A DNA stretch of 64,000 nucleotides from CALBPI01 sp045110335 (GCA_045110335.1 JBGCGB010000001.1:62001-126000); one strand, 5' to 3'; shown: positions 40,315 through 49,930, counted from the first letter of the stretch. Made by a program: numbers and translations. Notes: a model not told the origin generated them from the sequence alone.

Positions 40315-41495
40315 TGGAAATTCCTGGTAGTCAAAATGCCAGCACCCGCCGACGGCGTGACGAATAACGGCGTGGTCATAAGCCCCGTCGATAGTTGATA
40401 GCGTTCGGTGATGAGCTTGCCAATATCGGCGGCAGCATCGGCTTCAACCAGTGCGATGACCGAACCACCGAATCCTCCGCCGGTCATCCTTGCGCCAATA
40501 AGCCCGCTACCGGTGAGATCGCTGCCAAGCGCCACTAACAGATCGGTTTCGCTGCAGCTCGTTTCGAAATCGTCGCGAAGACTGGCATGGCCTTCGAATA
40601 GCAACGAGCCAGCCGATTTCCAATCCGCTTGCGCAAGTGCCTGAGCCATATCCCGTACGCGTTGGTTTTCTGTCACGACATGCCTGCCACGTCTGCGTAA
40701 CACAATGTCATCAGTCGCGTTTTCCACATCATCGAGACTGGCATCTCTTAACGACTTGCCCATTGCGTGCTGAACCGTTTCCAGTTCGCGGCGCCGTTCG
40801 GCATAGGCGCCATCCGACAATGCATGATTGACCTGGCTGTCGATTACGAGAAATGTCTTTCCGTCGGCTTGCATCGGCACGGGCTTTGCCGAGAGGTCGC
40901 GACTATCAAAAAGCAGTAATTCACCCGCACGCCCGTTGGCCACGGAGAACTGATCCATCATGCCGCAGGGCACATTGGCAAACTCGTGTTCTGCTTTTTG
41001 GGCGAGCAATACTAGCTCGTCAATGGCCAATGTGTGACCGGATGCGGCCAATAACAAATGTGCGGCGGCAACTTCCAAAGCGGCACTGCTGGAGAGGCCT
41101 GCACCAGCCGGGATCGTACTGTGTACGAGAATATCCATCGCCGGAATTTTGATGCCACGCGAGGTCAAGCCGGCGATCACGCCACGCACGTAAGTGCTCC
41201 AGTCCTTGCTTGGCACGGGCGTATTGGTCAGATCAATAAACTGCTCATCATCGCTCGCCGTGGACCGAAGGCGAATACCCTTCGCATCGTCCGACCCCAA
41301 TCTTGCGGCCATCACCAAATAGCGATCGATGGCAAACGGCATCGACAGTCCATCGGTGTAGTCGGTGTGCTCACCAATCAAGTTAACGCGACCGGGCGCG
41401 AATGCGGTGAGTGTCGGCTGCGTCCCGAACTGTTCAGCGAATAGGTTCGCTGCTTGGTCAGCTACCGAGCTTAGTCTCTGCGATGCGAGCGTCAT
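40311..41495 (-). CDS. galK: Galactokinase
   Basis: A 394-residue GHMP-family kinase phosphorylating alpha-D-galactose at C1. Key segments: the galactokinase signature GRVNLIGEHTDYTDGLSMPFA near residues 36-55, the ATP-binding PAGAGLSSSAALEVAAA, MDQFSVANG (catalytic Asp) and the C-terminal RMTGGGFGGSVIALV. All are intact. The N terminus overlaps beta-galactosidase by four bases and the C terminus overlaps galT by four, so the enzymes are tightly co-expressed. The cytoplasmic galactose comes from the two upstream glycosidases, with galM (34.9 kb) supplying the right anomer. Confidence 0.96.
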   Translation of the reverse strand: MTLASQRLSSVADQAANLFAEQFGTQPTLTAFAPGRVNLIGEHTDYTDGLSMPFAIDRYLVMAARLGSDDAKGIRLRSTASDDEQFIDLTNTPVPSKDWSTYVRGVIAGLTSRGIKIPAMDILVHSTIPAGAGLSSSAALEVAAAHLLLAASGHTLAIDELVLLAQKAEHEFANVPCGMMDQFSVANGRAGELLLFDSRDLSAKPVPMQADGKTFLVIDSQVNHALSDGAYAERRRELETVQHAMGKSLRDASLDDVENATDDIVLRRRGRHVVTENQRVRDMAQALAQADWKSAGSLLFEGHASLRDDFETSCSETDLLVALGSDLTGSGLIGARMTGGGFGGSVIALVEADAAADIGKLITERYQLSTGLMTTPLFVTPSAGAGILTTRNFQ

Positions 41496-43438
41496 ACGTC
41501 TTCCGAGACCAAAGTGACGCCAGCAGCAGGCACCGGGTTTTGTCCCCAGACGATCGTTCCCTCTATCGGTGCGGCGACAGGCGCATCACTGTAGTTAAAC
41601 CAGTAACACTGGTTACCGCGCCGACGTGATCGAATCGTTGGAGGCAGTCGAACCGTTGTCATCCCGGATTGTTCAGCGATGTTCTCGACCAGCGTTGTCA
41701 TAGCGTGCATATTCAAGCGCGCACCGACGTAACACGTCTTGCCTTGTTGCCAAATGACACCGCGACCTTCGGCAGTTTGCCAAACCGGTGGTAGCGTCGA
41801 CTCGATCGTTTCGATCCAGATTGAAGCGCTGGCATCCGGGTCATGCGCGAGCGCATAAGTGTTGTCTGAGCGAATGCCGTCGACGCTAACAACCTTGAGA
41901 TCTATCAGTGCTTGCAAGCGTCCGGGCGCCAGATTGTCCGGAATGCAGCAGTCGGTTGTTTTGCTGCCCGCACGTGGGCCGAGAATAACCGAGGCGTCGG
42001 ATTCGACGAGTTGGTCGGTAAGTGCCGCGCTCACGAGTGGGACACAAGGTAGCAGGATGAGCGAGTAGCCGGTCAGATCAGCATCTGATGGCACGATGTC
42101 AATATCGAGTCCGAGTGAGCGCGCGGCGCTGTAGTACTCGAAGGCGACCTGTAATGCTGAATAGCCAGCACGATGCGGTTGAATGTCGGTGAGCCAACAA
42201 GCCTCATAATCAAATATCAGGGCAACCGTTGCCTGCGTATCGGCGTTGTCCAGGACGCCGTTGAGATCTTCGGCCAATTGCATGACTTCGGCACTGGCCG
42301 CTGCGGGTTTCAGATCGGGTCGCATCAGACCGGCATGCATTTGTTCCTGAGCAAAGGGTGCCTGACGCCAACGAAACCAGGAAACGAATTCGGCACCATG
42401 AGCAATAGCCTCATGGCTCCAAAGGCGTACCATGCCGGATAGTGGTTCGGCATTGTTATCCGCCCAGTTGACTGATCCGGGCTGTTGTTCCATGACGGCA
42501 AAACGGCCCCGTCCGACGCCGCGATACAAATCATGGTGAAACGCCGCCCAATCGGGATGTCCCGTGCGGCGATGCTTGTTCTTGGTCGGTTCATCGAACC
42601 AGCCCTGATCGAGGAAACCTAACGGGTAGCTGTCCCAGCTGGCGATATCGAGCGTTTCCATGATGGGGTAGTGATCGAAATCGACGAAATTGCCCATAAA
42701 GTTGTGGGTCAGAAAAACGCCGGGTTTGCTGTATTGCCGAAGAATGTCCGCTTGATCCTTATTGAAGGCGCTGACTTGATCCGATGAAAACCGTCGAAAA
42801 GCCAGCCGATGTGCAGGATTGGTTTCGGTAACGGCAAGTGGCAAGCCAACGCTACGGAAATTGGTGTACTCCTGACTCCAGAAAACGTTTCCCCAGGCTT
42901 TATTGAGGGATTGAATATCGCCATAGCGACGTAACAACCAATGATGAAAGGCTTGCAAAGCCGAATCGGAAAAACACAGCGTCGTATCATGACAACCGTA
43001 TTCGTTGTCGGTTTGCCAACCGACCAAGGCAGGGTGCTGACCATACCGTTCAGCCATCAGTCGAGTAATGCGTCGGCTGTGCTCTCGATACACACGACTG
43101 GAAAAACTATAGTGACGACGCGATCCGAATTGACGCGGTCGACCATCTTCGCCGACGGGTAGGATGTCTGGATGGGCACGAATAAGCCAGTCCGGCGGGC
43201 ATGCGGTCGGCGTGCCCAGCACAATGTTCAATCCTGCGGCTGCCAGCGTATCAATCGCGCGATCTAGCCAGATCCAATCAAAATAGTTGGCTTTGGGCTC
43301 GATTCGACTCCAGGCAAACTCGGCGACTCGCACGATTGAAATGCCATGTTTAGCCATGTCCGCCGCATCGATTGACCACTGGGCCTCAGGCCAATGCTCC
43401 GGGTAGTAGCAAACTCCAAGTGCGGGGCGATCCGTCAT
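41492..43438 (-). CDS. Beta-galactosidase, GH42 family
   Basis: A 648-residue glycoside hydrolase. The GH42 TIM barrel begins at once (LGVCYYPEHWPEAQW); acid/base Glu146 lies in GWQTDNEYGCH and the nucleophile Glu317 in RFAVMEQQPGSVNW. The trimerisation (residues about 395-585) and small C-terminal beta domains are as in the family. No signal peptide, so it works on imported lactose or galacto-oligosaccharides. It overlaps the alpha-galactosidase and galK genes by four bases each. No sugar permease is found in the operon, so the substrate's uptake route is unknown. Confidence 0.95.
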   Translation of the reverse strand: MTDRPALGVCYYPEHWPEAQWSIDAADMAKHGISIVRVAEFAWSRIEPKANYFDWIWLDRAIDTLAAAGLNIVLGTPTACPPDWLIRAHPDILPVGEDGRPRQFGSRRHYSFSSRVYREHSRRITRLMAERYGQHPALVGWQTDNEYGCHDTTLCFSDSALQAFHHWLLRRYGDIQSLNKAWGNVFWSQEYTNFRSVGLPLAVTETNPAHRLAFRRFSSDQVSAFNKDQADILRQYSKPGVFLTHNFMGNFVDFDHYPIMETLDIASWDSYPLGFLDQGWFDEPTKNKHRRTGHPDWAAFHHDLYRGVGRGRFAVMEQQPGSVNWADNNAEPLSGMVRLWSHEAIAHGAEFVSWFRWRQAPFAQEQMHAGLMRPDLKPAAASAEVMQLAEDLNGVLDNADTQATVALIFDYEACWLTDIQPHRAGYSALQVAFEYYSAARSLGLDIDIVPSDADLTGYSLILLPCVPLVSAALTDQLVESDASVILGPRAGSKTTDCCIPDNLAPGRLQALIDLKVVSVDGIRSDNTYALAHDPDASASIWIETIESTLPPVWQTAEGRGVIWQQGKTCYVGARLNMHAMTTLVENIAEQSGMTTVRLPPTIRSRRRGNQCYWFNYSDAPVAAPIEGTIVWGQNPVPAAGVTLVSEDV

Positions 43439-45555
43439 GCTGATAATATCTCTAACTCAAATACGAGGGCACTGTCGGGCTTCATCAAAGGCGGTTGAAA
43501 ACCCACCGCCTCGAGTGTGTCCCCGCGGTGTTCGCCTAACCCTGTCGATGCCATCGTCTCGGTGTTCAGTAGTCGAAGGGCAAATCTTGCAGCGTGATTC
43601 AGGCCCGCTACGCGAATGGGTGCCAGAACGGCTTGCTCTGGCGTATCGAGCAATGCGGCTACGACCAGCGCGCGCGTGCCATCGCCGGCGACTTGCTGGC
43701 GCACGATCAAGTCGTCTTCGGGATGGGCCATAAAGCGGGTCATACTCGCATGTAACCATTCCCGGTGCTGCTTGTACCAGGCACTCGCGCTGGCCAAGAT
43801 GCGTTTATCTTCGCCGGAAAGGCCTTCTTTGTTTGGTTCCGTACCAAAGTGGCCGACTAGCGCGTTTGCAACGCGAAACGCCATGCTATGCCGACGTCCC
43901 GTAGTTTCGCTGTGTGCGCTTCCAACGTGCGCGCCCATCACTTCCGGGGGGAAGAACAGGCTAAAACCTTGTTGGATCCGCTGCCGGTCATGCGGGTCGT
44001 GATTGTCAGATGTCCAGATCCGGTCGCCATACTGTAGCGCTCCGAAGTCGGCGCGAGCACCGCCGGACGAGCAGATTTCAATCTCGACATCCGGGTGTTT
44101 TTCACGCACGGCGGCGAGCAATGCATAAACCGCACGCGTTATTTTTTCGCTACCCTGGCGATGATTCACGATTGCATGGGTCAAGTCACGATTCATGTCC
44201 CACTTTAAATAGCCGAGTCCGTAACGTTCGATTACGTTGTTGATGTGGCCGAACAGAAACTCGAACACCTCGGGTAGGCAAACATTCAATACATACTGAT
44301 GGCGGCCGAGTGGCTGCTCTCTGTCAGGATCGCCAAGCACCCAATCCGGATGGGTTCTGAACGTATCGCTGTCCGCATTGATCATTTCCGGCTCGATCCA
44401 GAGTCCGGGCTGCATACCGGCAGCGCGAACGGCATCAAAAATGGGCTCAAGACCGTTTGGGTATTTGGTGCTGCAGACGTCCCAATTGCCAAGTCCGGCT
44501 TTATCGTCGTTACGATCAGAGAACCAGCCATCATCGAGAATAAAACGTTCCGCGCCCACTTCAGCGGCTTCCTTGACCAGCGCAAGCGTTTTTTCTTCCG
44601 AATGATCGAAGTAGCAAGCTTCCCAGGTATTGTAGTGAACCAATCGTGGCGTTCTCGCAAGGCGAGGGGAGAGTACATGCTGTCGCACGTGAGCGTGCAT
44701 CGCTTGCATGCAGGTGTTGTAGCCTGCTTCGCTGCGCGAGAAATGGGCGGGCGGCGCTGCCCACGATTGACCGGCATCCAGCACGTTTTCACCCGGTGAC
44801 AACAGCACCCCAAGTTGCGCCATAGGTTGCCCATCCCGAGCTCGCGCGACCATGACGCGATGATTGCCGCTCCAGGCCAGGTGCATGGCAACGACGCTGC
44901 CGTGTTCTGCCGTGAAGCTATCGCTGCCCGTGATCATGCCCGGAAAACTGGTGTGAGAAGTACGGCCCATGCGGTTACAACGCACCAGAGCATCGTGGCC
45001 AATGGGTACGCGTTGAAGTCTGAACTCTTGTGCCCAGCGGCCGGTCATTGACCATGTTTGTTTGTGCTCGAACGGCAGCGGCATCACGGCGCTGGCCAAC
45101 CAGTCGATATGCAGCACGTCATCGCCCTCGTTTTTGACGCTGTTGTTGAATGTGAGTACATCAGCATTTTCGTCAAACGTGAGGCTTAACTTGACGCTGA
45201 ATTTGGCTTCAATTTCCCGGCAATCGAATCGAATGGCGTGCTCGGTTTTTTCGACGTCGACGACCTGAAGTTGACTGATCGAATGGGCGCCATCGCGATG
45301 AACGACCACGCCCGGATGACCAGCGAAACCGGTACCGCCCTCTGGCAGCAAGGTTAGCGCCTCAGCGATGTCCAATGAACCCGGCACGGCCGGCCGCTTG
45401 AGGCCTGCAATTAGCGACGCCAGATCGGTTTCAATATGTAGTTTGGTGCCCCAGTACGCCAGACGCGGCATGCCGCGATCGAGCGTAAGCAATGCGGTGC
45501 TGTTTGCGCTGTCGATGCGCCAGAATGCCGCCAGCTCTTGGTTGTCGTGCCCCAT
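43435..45555 (-). CDS. Alpha-galactosidase, GH36 family
   Basis: A 706-residue cytoplasmic GH36 enzyme removing alpha-1,6-galactose from melibiose, raffinose and similar sugars. The nucleophile Asp453 is in YLKWDMNRD and the acid/base Asp517 in TSDNHDPHDR; RFILDDGWFSDRNDD and EICSSGGARADFG are the other family cores. The N-terminal beta-sandwich (to about 300) and C-terminal domain are complete. It is the first gene of the galactoside operon; AAGGG precedes the ATG. A candidate promoter and an inverted repeat lie within 125 bases upstream. It overlaps the beta-galactosidase gene by four bases. Confidence 0.95.
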   Translation of the reverse strand: MGHDNQELAAFWRIDSANSTALLTLDRGMPRLAYWGTKLHIETDLASLIAGLKRPAVPGSLDIAEALTLLPEGGTGFAGHPGVVVHRDGAHSISQLQVVDVEKTEHAIRFDCREIEAKFSVKLSLTFDENADVLTFNNSVKNEGDDVLHIDWLASAVMPLPFEHKQTWSMTGRWAQEFRLQRVPIGHDALVRCNRMGRTSHTSFPGMITGSDSFTAEHGSVVAMHLAWSGNHRVMVARARDGQPMAQLGVLLSPGENVLDAGQSWAAPPAHFSRSEAGYNTCMQAMHAHVRQHVLSPRLARTPRLVHYNTWEACYFDHSEEKTLALVKEAAEVGAERFILDDGWFSDRNDDKAGLGNWDVCSTKYPNGLEPIFDAVRAAGMQPGLWIEPEMINADSDTFRTHPDWVLGDPDREQPLGRHQYVLNVCLPEVFEFLFGHINNVIERYGLGYLKWDMNRDLTHAIVNHRQGSEKITRAVYALLAAVREKHPDVEIEICSSGGARADFGALQYGDRIWTSDNHDPHDRQRIQQGFSLFFPPEVMGAHVGSAHSETTGRRHSMAFRVANALVGHFGTEPNKEGLSGEDKRILASASAWYKQHREWLHASMTRFMAHPEDDLIVRQQVAGDGTRALVVAALLDTPEQAVLAPIRVAGLNHAARFALRLLNTETMASTGLGEHRGDTLEAVGFQPPLMKPDSALVFELEILSA

Positions 45556-45610
45556 AGATTTGCCCTTATAGCTCTTTCTTCACAGCGCCATCGCGATATG
45601 CCGGTGACCT

Positions 45611-45629
45611 GCGGGACGCGTTTTCCCGC
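45611..45629 (-). promoter_or_regulatory. Inverted repeat in the galactoside operon leader
   Basis: Perfect 6-bp repeat GCGGGA/TCCCGC around a 7-base spacer, 56 to 74 bases before the alpha-galactosidase ATG and just downstream of the candidate promoter. It could be a repressor site or an mRNA hairpin. No regulator gene is adjacent. Confidence 0.35.
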
Positions 45630-45651
45630 GACCTCTTTAGATATTCCTCTA

Positions 45652-45680
45652 ATGATAGTGCACAGGCTCGGTCTATCCAA
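45652..45680 (-). promoter_or_regulatory. Candidate promoter of the galactoside operon
   Basis: On the minus strand TTGGAT (45675-45680), a 17-base spacer and TATCAT (45652-45657). The -10 matches consensus at five of six bases and the -35 at three. The position, about 100 bases before the ATG, is suitable. Confidence 0.35.
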
Positions 45681-45751
45681 TCAACCGGGTATAGTTTGGG
45701 CGAACATGTGTTTTTTGGGTATTTGTCGGGCTTCGGTCGCACCGCTTGCGC

Positions 45752-45760
45752 TGGTAGAAT
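45752..45760 (+). promoter_or_regulatory. Candidate extended -10 element for glpD
   Basis: TGGTAGAAT fits an extended -10 (TGnTATAAT with one change). No good -35 is found upstream, as is common for extended -10 promoters. It lies about 115 bases before the glpD start. A 7-bp hairpin (CATGCTC/GAGCATG, 45778-45799) lies downstream in the presumed leader. Confidence 0.3.
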
Positions 45761-45875
45761 ACGACGACCTTAAATGCCATGCTCAAGCTGCCGAGCATGC
45801 ATCTAGCGGTGACGCACAACCTTAACCAATACGGGCTTCTTTGCACGGCGCCCCCAGAACAGGTGTTCAACAGTT

Positions 45876-47549
45876 ATGACTTCGCCCCTTCGCGAGACAA
45901 ATATCGGCAAGCTCGACGGTGGACACTTTGATGTGTTTGTTGCCGGCGCAGGCATCAACGGTGCGGTAAGCGCCGCGGCACTCGCTGCACATAACGTGAC
46001 CACAGCGATCGTCGATGCTGGTGATTTCGCCGGCTTGACCAGTTCCCAGTCTTCCAACCTGGCTTGGGGTGGAATCAAGTATCTTGAAAATCAGGAATTC
46101 GGCTTGGTCTGGAGTCTGTGCGCCAGCCGGAACAAATTGATGCGGGCTTACCCGTCTACGGTCAAGGAGGCACGTTTCCTCGCCGCCGTTCCGAACGGGT
46201 TTCGCTGGCCGAAGTTCATGTTGTATGCCGGGGCATTGTTGTATTGGCTGTTTGGTCGCTTCGCGACGCGGGCGCCCAGTTATCTTTCGCGCAATGCGTT
46301 GATCGGTCGCGAACCGGTTTTGCGTGCGGATGCAACGACTGGCGGGATGGAATATTCGGACTGCTATCTTTATGACAATGATGCCCGGTTTGTTTTTAAC
46401 TTCGTACGGGACGCGATTGATAGTGGTGCGGTAGCTGCAAACTACATCCGTGTGACTGATGCAGATTTTCGTGACGGACAATGGCATGTCGAGATGCGCG
46501 ATGAAGAAACGGATCGCACCTTCTCGTGTACCGCGAATGTATTCGTCAATGCTTGCGGCCCGTTGGTCGATACGTTGAACGGGTTGAGCGAACAGACGAC
46601 GGACCATCGGCATGTCTTTTCGAAAGGGATCCATCTCATTGTTGATCGAGTCACCGACAGCAAACGGATTTTGACCTCTTTTGCTAGTGACGGTCGTCTC
46701 TACTTTGCCATCCCGATGGGTGCACGAACTTGTATTGGAACGACCGACACGCGTGTGGAAAGCTGGCAGACCAGCGTCAGCGAAGAAGATCGTCAGTTTG
46801 TTCTCGATAACGCGAATCATTTGCTGAACTTAGATGACCCGCTTACACGCGATGACATCATCTCGGAGCGTTGCGGTGTTCGTCCCCTGGCGGTCAAGTC
46901 TGGTAACTCTACCGGTGATTGGCTAGAGCTTTCCCGTAAGCATGCTGTTGATATCGATGTGGACCGGAAACACATGAGTATCTTCGGCGGTAAGCTGACT
47001 GATTGTCTCAATGTGGGTGATGAAATTTGCGATCACGTTAGAAACTTGGGCGTGTCTGTTCAGGAACCGGATGCACCCTGGTATGGCGAGGCCGGCGAAG
47101 AGACCAAGCGCGAATTTCTTCGGCAGTCTGCGTTGATGGAGCTCGACCACTTTACACATCCCAACTCGACAGAGCCGTTAACGCAACGCTTTTGGCGCCG
47201 CTATGGCGCCAATGCTATCGGCATGTTGGAGCGCATTCGGGAGAATCCCGAGCAGGCCGAGCCGTTGATGAGAAATACCGACTACTTGCGCTGTGAGGTC
47301 GAGTACACTGGACGGCGGGAAATGGTGACGCGCCTTGAAGATTTCTTGCGTCGCCGATCCAAGATCACCATGGTCGTTCGTGAGGACGAAATCATCAATG
47401 CACCCGGGCTTCATGAAGCCTGCCGCTTGCTGTTCGGCGATCAAGCATCACAAAAGCTGCAGGAATACATTGATCGACATACATCGCTGGATGTCGATGC
47501 CACTGGCATCATCGATAGCATCAGGAACAAACAAAAGGAAACGGAATGA
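45876..47549 (+). CDS. glpD: Glycerol-3-phosphate dehydrogenase, FAD-dependent
   Basis: A 557-residue flavoenzyme oxidising sn-glycerol-3-phosphate to dihydroxyacetone phosphate at the membrane, feeding electrons to quinone. The FAD-binding GAGINGAVSAAALAAH lies at about residues 19-34; SSQSSNLAWGGIKYLEN, FNFVRDAIDSGA, VNACGPLVD and ARTCIGTTDTRVE match GlpD. The C-terminal domain (about 395-545) is helical as in the family. CAGGTG upstream of the ATG is a moderate ribosome site. The stop overlaps the next gene by four bases. It diverges from the galactoside operon. No glycerol kinase or facilitator is adjacent, so lipid-derived glycerol phosphate may be the source. Confidence 0.93.
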   Translation: MTSPLRETNIGKLDGGHFDVFVAGAGINGAVSAAALAAHNVTTAIVDAGDFAGLTSSQSSNLAWGGIKYLENQEFGLVWSLCASRNKLMRAYPSTVKEARFLAAVPNGFRWPKFMLYAGALLYWLFGRFATRAPSYLSRNALIGREPVLRADATTGGMEYSDCYLYDNDARFVFNFVRDAIDSGAVAANYIRVTDADFRDGQWHVEMRDEETDRTFSCTANVFVNACGPLVDTLNGLSEQTTDHRHVFSKGIHLIVDRVTDSKRILTSFASDGRLYFAIPMGARTCIGTTDTRVESWQTSVSEEDRQFVLDNANHLLNLDDPLTRDDIISERCGVRPLAVKSGNSTGDWLELSRKHAVDIDVDRKHMSIFGGKLTDCLNVGDEICDHVRNLGVSVQEPDAPWYGEAGEETKREFLRQSALMELDHFTHPNSTEPLTQRFWRRYGANAIGMLERIRENPEQAEPLMRNTDYLRCEVEYTGRREMVTRLEDFLRRRSKITMVVREDEIINAPGLHEACRLLFGDQASQKLQEYIDRHTSLDVDATGIIDSIRNKQKETE

Positions 47550-48715
47550 GCGCGAGTAAAGAATTTGACGTCATTGTTTATGGAGCCAGTGGTTTCACAG
47601 GCCGGTTAGTCGCCGAGTATCTGAACCAGCAATACGGCGATGACGACACGGTGCGCTGGGCGATGGCGGGTCGAAGCGAAGAGAAGCTCGCGGCCGTGCG
47701 CGCCGAAATGGGCATTAGTGAAGATGTAGCGCTGGTGGTGGCGGATGGTAAAGATGTAGCGTCGTTAAAAGCGATGGTCGCACGTGCACGTGCCATCATT
47801 ACGACCGTTGGCCCCTACCAGCTTTATGGCAACGCGTTGATCGAGGTTTGCGCCAAAACAGGTACTGATTATCTGGACTTGTGTGGCGAGCCTGCCTGGA
47901 TGCGCCAGATGATTGATGCGCATGAGTCAACGGCGCGTGCCAGCGGTGCCCGCATTGTATTCTCTTCCGGTTTCGATTCGATTCCATCTGATCTCGGTGT
48001 TTGGAAGCTGCAGCAGCATTGTATTGACCAAACCGGCGAACCATCGTCCCGGATTCGCTGTCGCGTACGCGAGATGAAAGGTACTTTCTCTGGCGGGACT
48101 GCCGCTAGTTTCAAAGCCAGTATGGCCGCCGCGCGTGACCCTGAAATTCTCGCCTTGATGCGCGATCCTTTTTCTTTGGTGCCCGGCTTTAGTGGCCCGA
48201 AACAACCGCCGGGTAACAAGCCCGAGTTCGAAGAAGCGACTGGCAGCTGGGTGACGCCGTTTGTGATGGCAGCCATCAATACACGCAATGTCCATCGTTC
48301 CAATGCGCTGCTTGGTTTTCCATACGGCGAGAAATTCGTTTATGACGAAATGGTTTTGACCGGGCCCGGTGATAAAGGTGAGAAGATTGCCAAGGCGCTC
48401 GCGGATAACGATGGTATGTCGAGCAACGATGGGCCGAAGCCCGGCGAAGGCCCCAGTAAGGAAGAGCGCGACAATGGATCGTACGATTTTTTGTTTATCG
48501 CGGAAACCGCCAAAGGGCCGATCAAGTTTGGCGTGACTGGCGATCGTGATCCGGGCTATGGGTCGACATCAAAGATGTTAACGGAGGCGGCACTTTGTCT
48601 CGTCAAAGATTGCCCCGATACGGCTGCCGGCATCCATACGACCGCATCCGCGATGGGTCAAAAACTGATCGATCGTTTGGTCGAGAATGCCGGGTTAACT
48701 TTCGAGCTGGAATAG
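47546..48715 (+). CDS. Saccharopine dehydrogenase-like reductase
   Basis: A 389-residue Rossmann-fold oxidoreductase of the saccharopine dehydrogenase-like / trans-acting enoyl reductase family. The NAD(P)-binding VIVYGASGFTGRLVAEYL is at the N terminus, followed by AMAGRSEEKL, TTVGPYQLYG and YLDLCGEPAWMRQMID, all typical. Related enzymes reduce lipid intermediates (phthiocerol/glycolipid enoyl reductases in mycobacteria); elsewhere the substrate is unknown. The start overlaps the end of glpD (ATGA), so the two are co-translated, hinting at lipid or glycerol-phosphate metabolism. The stop abuts the convergent drug exporter gene directly. Confidence 0.88.
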   Translation: MSASKEFDVIVYGASGFTGRLVAEYLNQQYGDDDTVRWAMAGRSEEKLAAVRAEMGISEDVALVVADGKDVASLKAMVARARAIITTVGPYQLYGNALIEVCAKTGTDYLDLCGEPAWMRQMIDAHESTARASGARIVFSSGFDSIPSDLGVWKLQQHCIDQTGEPSSRIRCRVREMKGTFSGGTAASFKASMAAARDPEILALMRDPFSLVPGFSGPKQPPGNKPEFEEATGSWVTPFVMAAINTRNVHRSNALLGFPYGEKFVYDEMVLTGPGDKGEKIAKALADNDGMSSNDGPKPGEGPSKEERDNGSYDFLFIAETAKGPIKFGVTGDRDPGYGSTSKMLTEAALCLVKDCPDTAAGIHTTASAMGQKLIDRLVENAGLTFELE

Positions 48716-49930
48716 TCAGCCAGGTGTGGCCGTGGCGCGGTCGGTAATCACGATCGTCGCCGCGGTTAACGTTCCCAAGATTAAGAAAGACCCTGCCAGC
48801 GGGTAGATCGTGTTGTTGTACAACACGCCGCAGAAAACGCCGATCGCGGCAGATACTAGCGTACTTAAAGCGCCGATAATCGCAGCGGCGGTACCTGCGA
48901 TTTTACCCATGGGTTCCATGGCGAGCGCATTGAGATTGCCGAACACCAGTCCGATAAACAGAAATAGCGACATCAGCCCTAGCATGGTGATCGGTAATGG
49001 TGGCTCGCCTTGCCAGTAAAACGCGGCCAGAAGCAGCAATCCTGACACAATCGTAATACAGACGGCGGCAATGGTTGCCAACAGACGCATCCCATATTTG
49101 ATGACAATCTTGCCGTTGACGAGTGTGCTGGTGCCGACGCAAGCGGCGAGCGGCGCGAAGTAAGCTGGGAACATGACGCCGAGTTCATATTGCACTTGTA
49201 GGATCTGTTGAGCCGTCGCCAGAAAACCGATAAACGCACCCGAGATCAGCGCCGCTGCGAGTGTGTAACCCATCGCAATCTTGCTGCTCACGACCGTTTT
49301 GGTGTTCTTCCAAAGCGTAGCTGCATCTAGTGGCTGACGATCCTCAGGTTTCAAAGTCTCCGGCTGTCTCTTGGCAAACCAAAGTCCAACGCCGGCAGCG
49401 AGACCTAGGAAGGTCCAAAAAATGCTTCGCCAGCCGGTGAACAGCATGATGCCCTGACCTAAAGCTGGCGCGATTGCTGGTACCAAAATAAAAATGGACA
49501 TGATGAATGACATCACGCTGGCCATTTGACGGCCCTTGTAAAGGTCCCGAACGATTGCCACAGTGATCGTTCGTGGTCCGGCAACGCCGATGCCTTGCAA
49601 CAGACGGCCTACCAGCATGACCGTAAACGTTTCGGATAGTAGGCTAACGACGGTGCCCACTACAAAGCAGCCAAGCCCCAGGAAAATAGCAGGTAGCCGA
49701 CCGAGGCCATCGGCCAGTGCGCCGAAAATCAGTTGTCCGAAGCCAAGACCGATAAACAGCATGTACACCATGAACTGGGTGTCATTGATATTCGCGACGC
49801 CAAGCTCTTCGCCGATGATGGCATGTGCGGGCAACATGGTGTCGATGGCGAGCGCAACCAGCGACATCGTGAGCGCCATCATGATGATGAATTCTGGAAA
49901 TGCCGGTTGCTGTTTAGTTGAGGCACGCAT
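48716..49930 (-). CDS. Bcr/CflA-family multidrug exporter
   Basis: A major-facilitator drug:proton antiporter of about 404 residues and 12 membrane helices. The N terminus (FPEFIIMMALTMSLVALAIDTMLPA) and the motif A region GLGFGQLIFGALADGLGRLP match Bcr/CflA; RLLQGIGVAGPRTITVAIVRDLYKGRQMA is the motif B/C region. ATG 49930 is chosen because it directly begins the family N terminus; the frame opens six codons earlier. Substrates in relatives include bicyclomycin and sulfonamides; here the substrate is unknown. It is transcribed alone, towards the reductase gene. Confidence 0.9.
   Translation of the reverse strand: MRASTKQQPAFPEFIIMMALTMSLVALAIDTMLPAHAIIGEELGVANINDTQFMVYMLFIGLGFGQLIFGALADGLGRLPAIFLGLGCFVVGTVVSLLSETFTVMLVGRLLQGIGVAGPRTITVAIVRDLYKGRQMASVMSFIMSIFILVPAIAPALGQGIMLFTGWRSIFWTFLGLAAGVGLWFAKRQPETLKPEDRQPLDAATLWKNTKTVVSSKIAMGYTLAAALISGAFIGFLATAQQILQVQYELGVMFPAYFAPLAACVGTSTLVNGKIVIKYGMRLLATIAAVCITIVSGLLLLAAFYWQGEPPLPITMLGLMSLFLFIGLVFGNLNALAMEPMGKIAGTAAAIIGALSTLVSAAIGVFCGVLYNNTIYPLAGSFLILGTLTAATIVITDRATATPG

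Noticed and set aside
45867..46820. A 317-codon minus-strand frame opposite glpD
   Set aside because: The plus strand has the complete GlpD sequence with FAD motif; the antisense frame has no recognisable domain.
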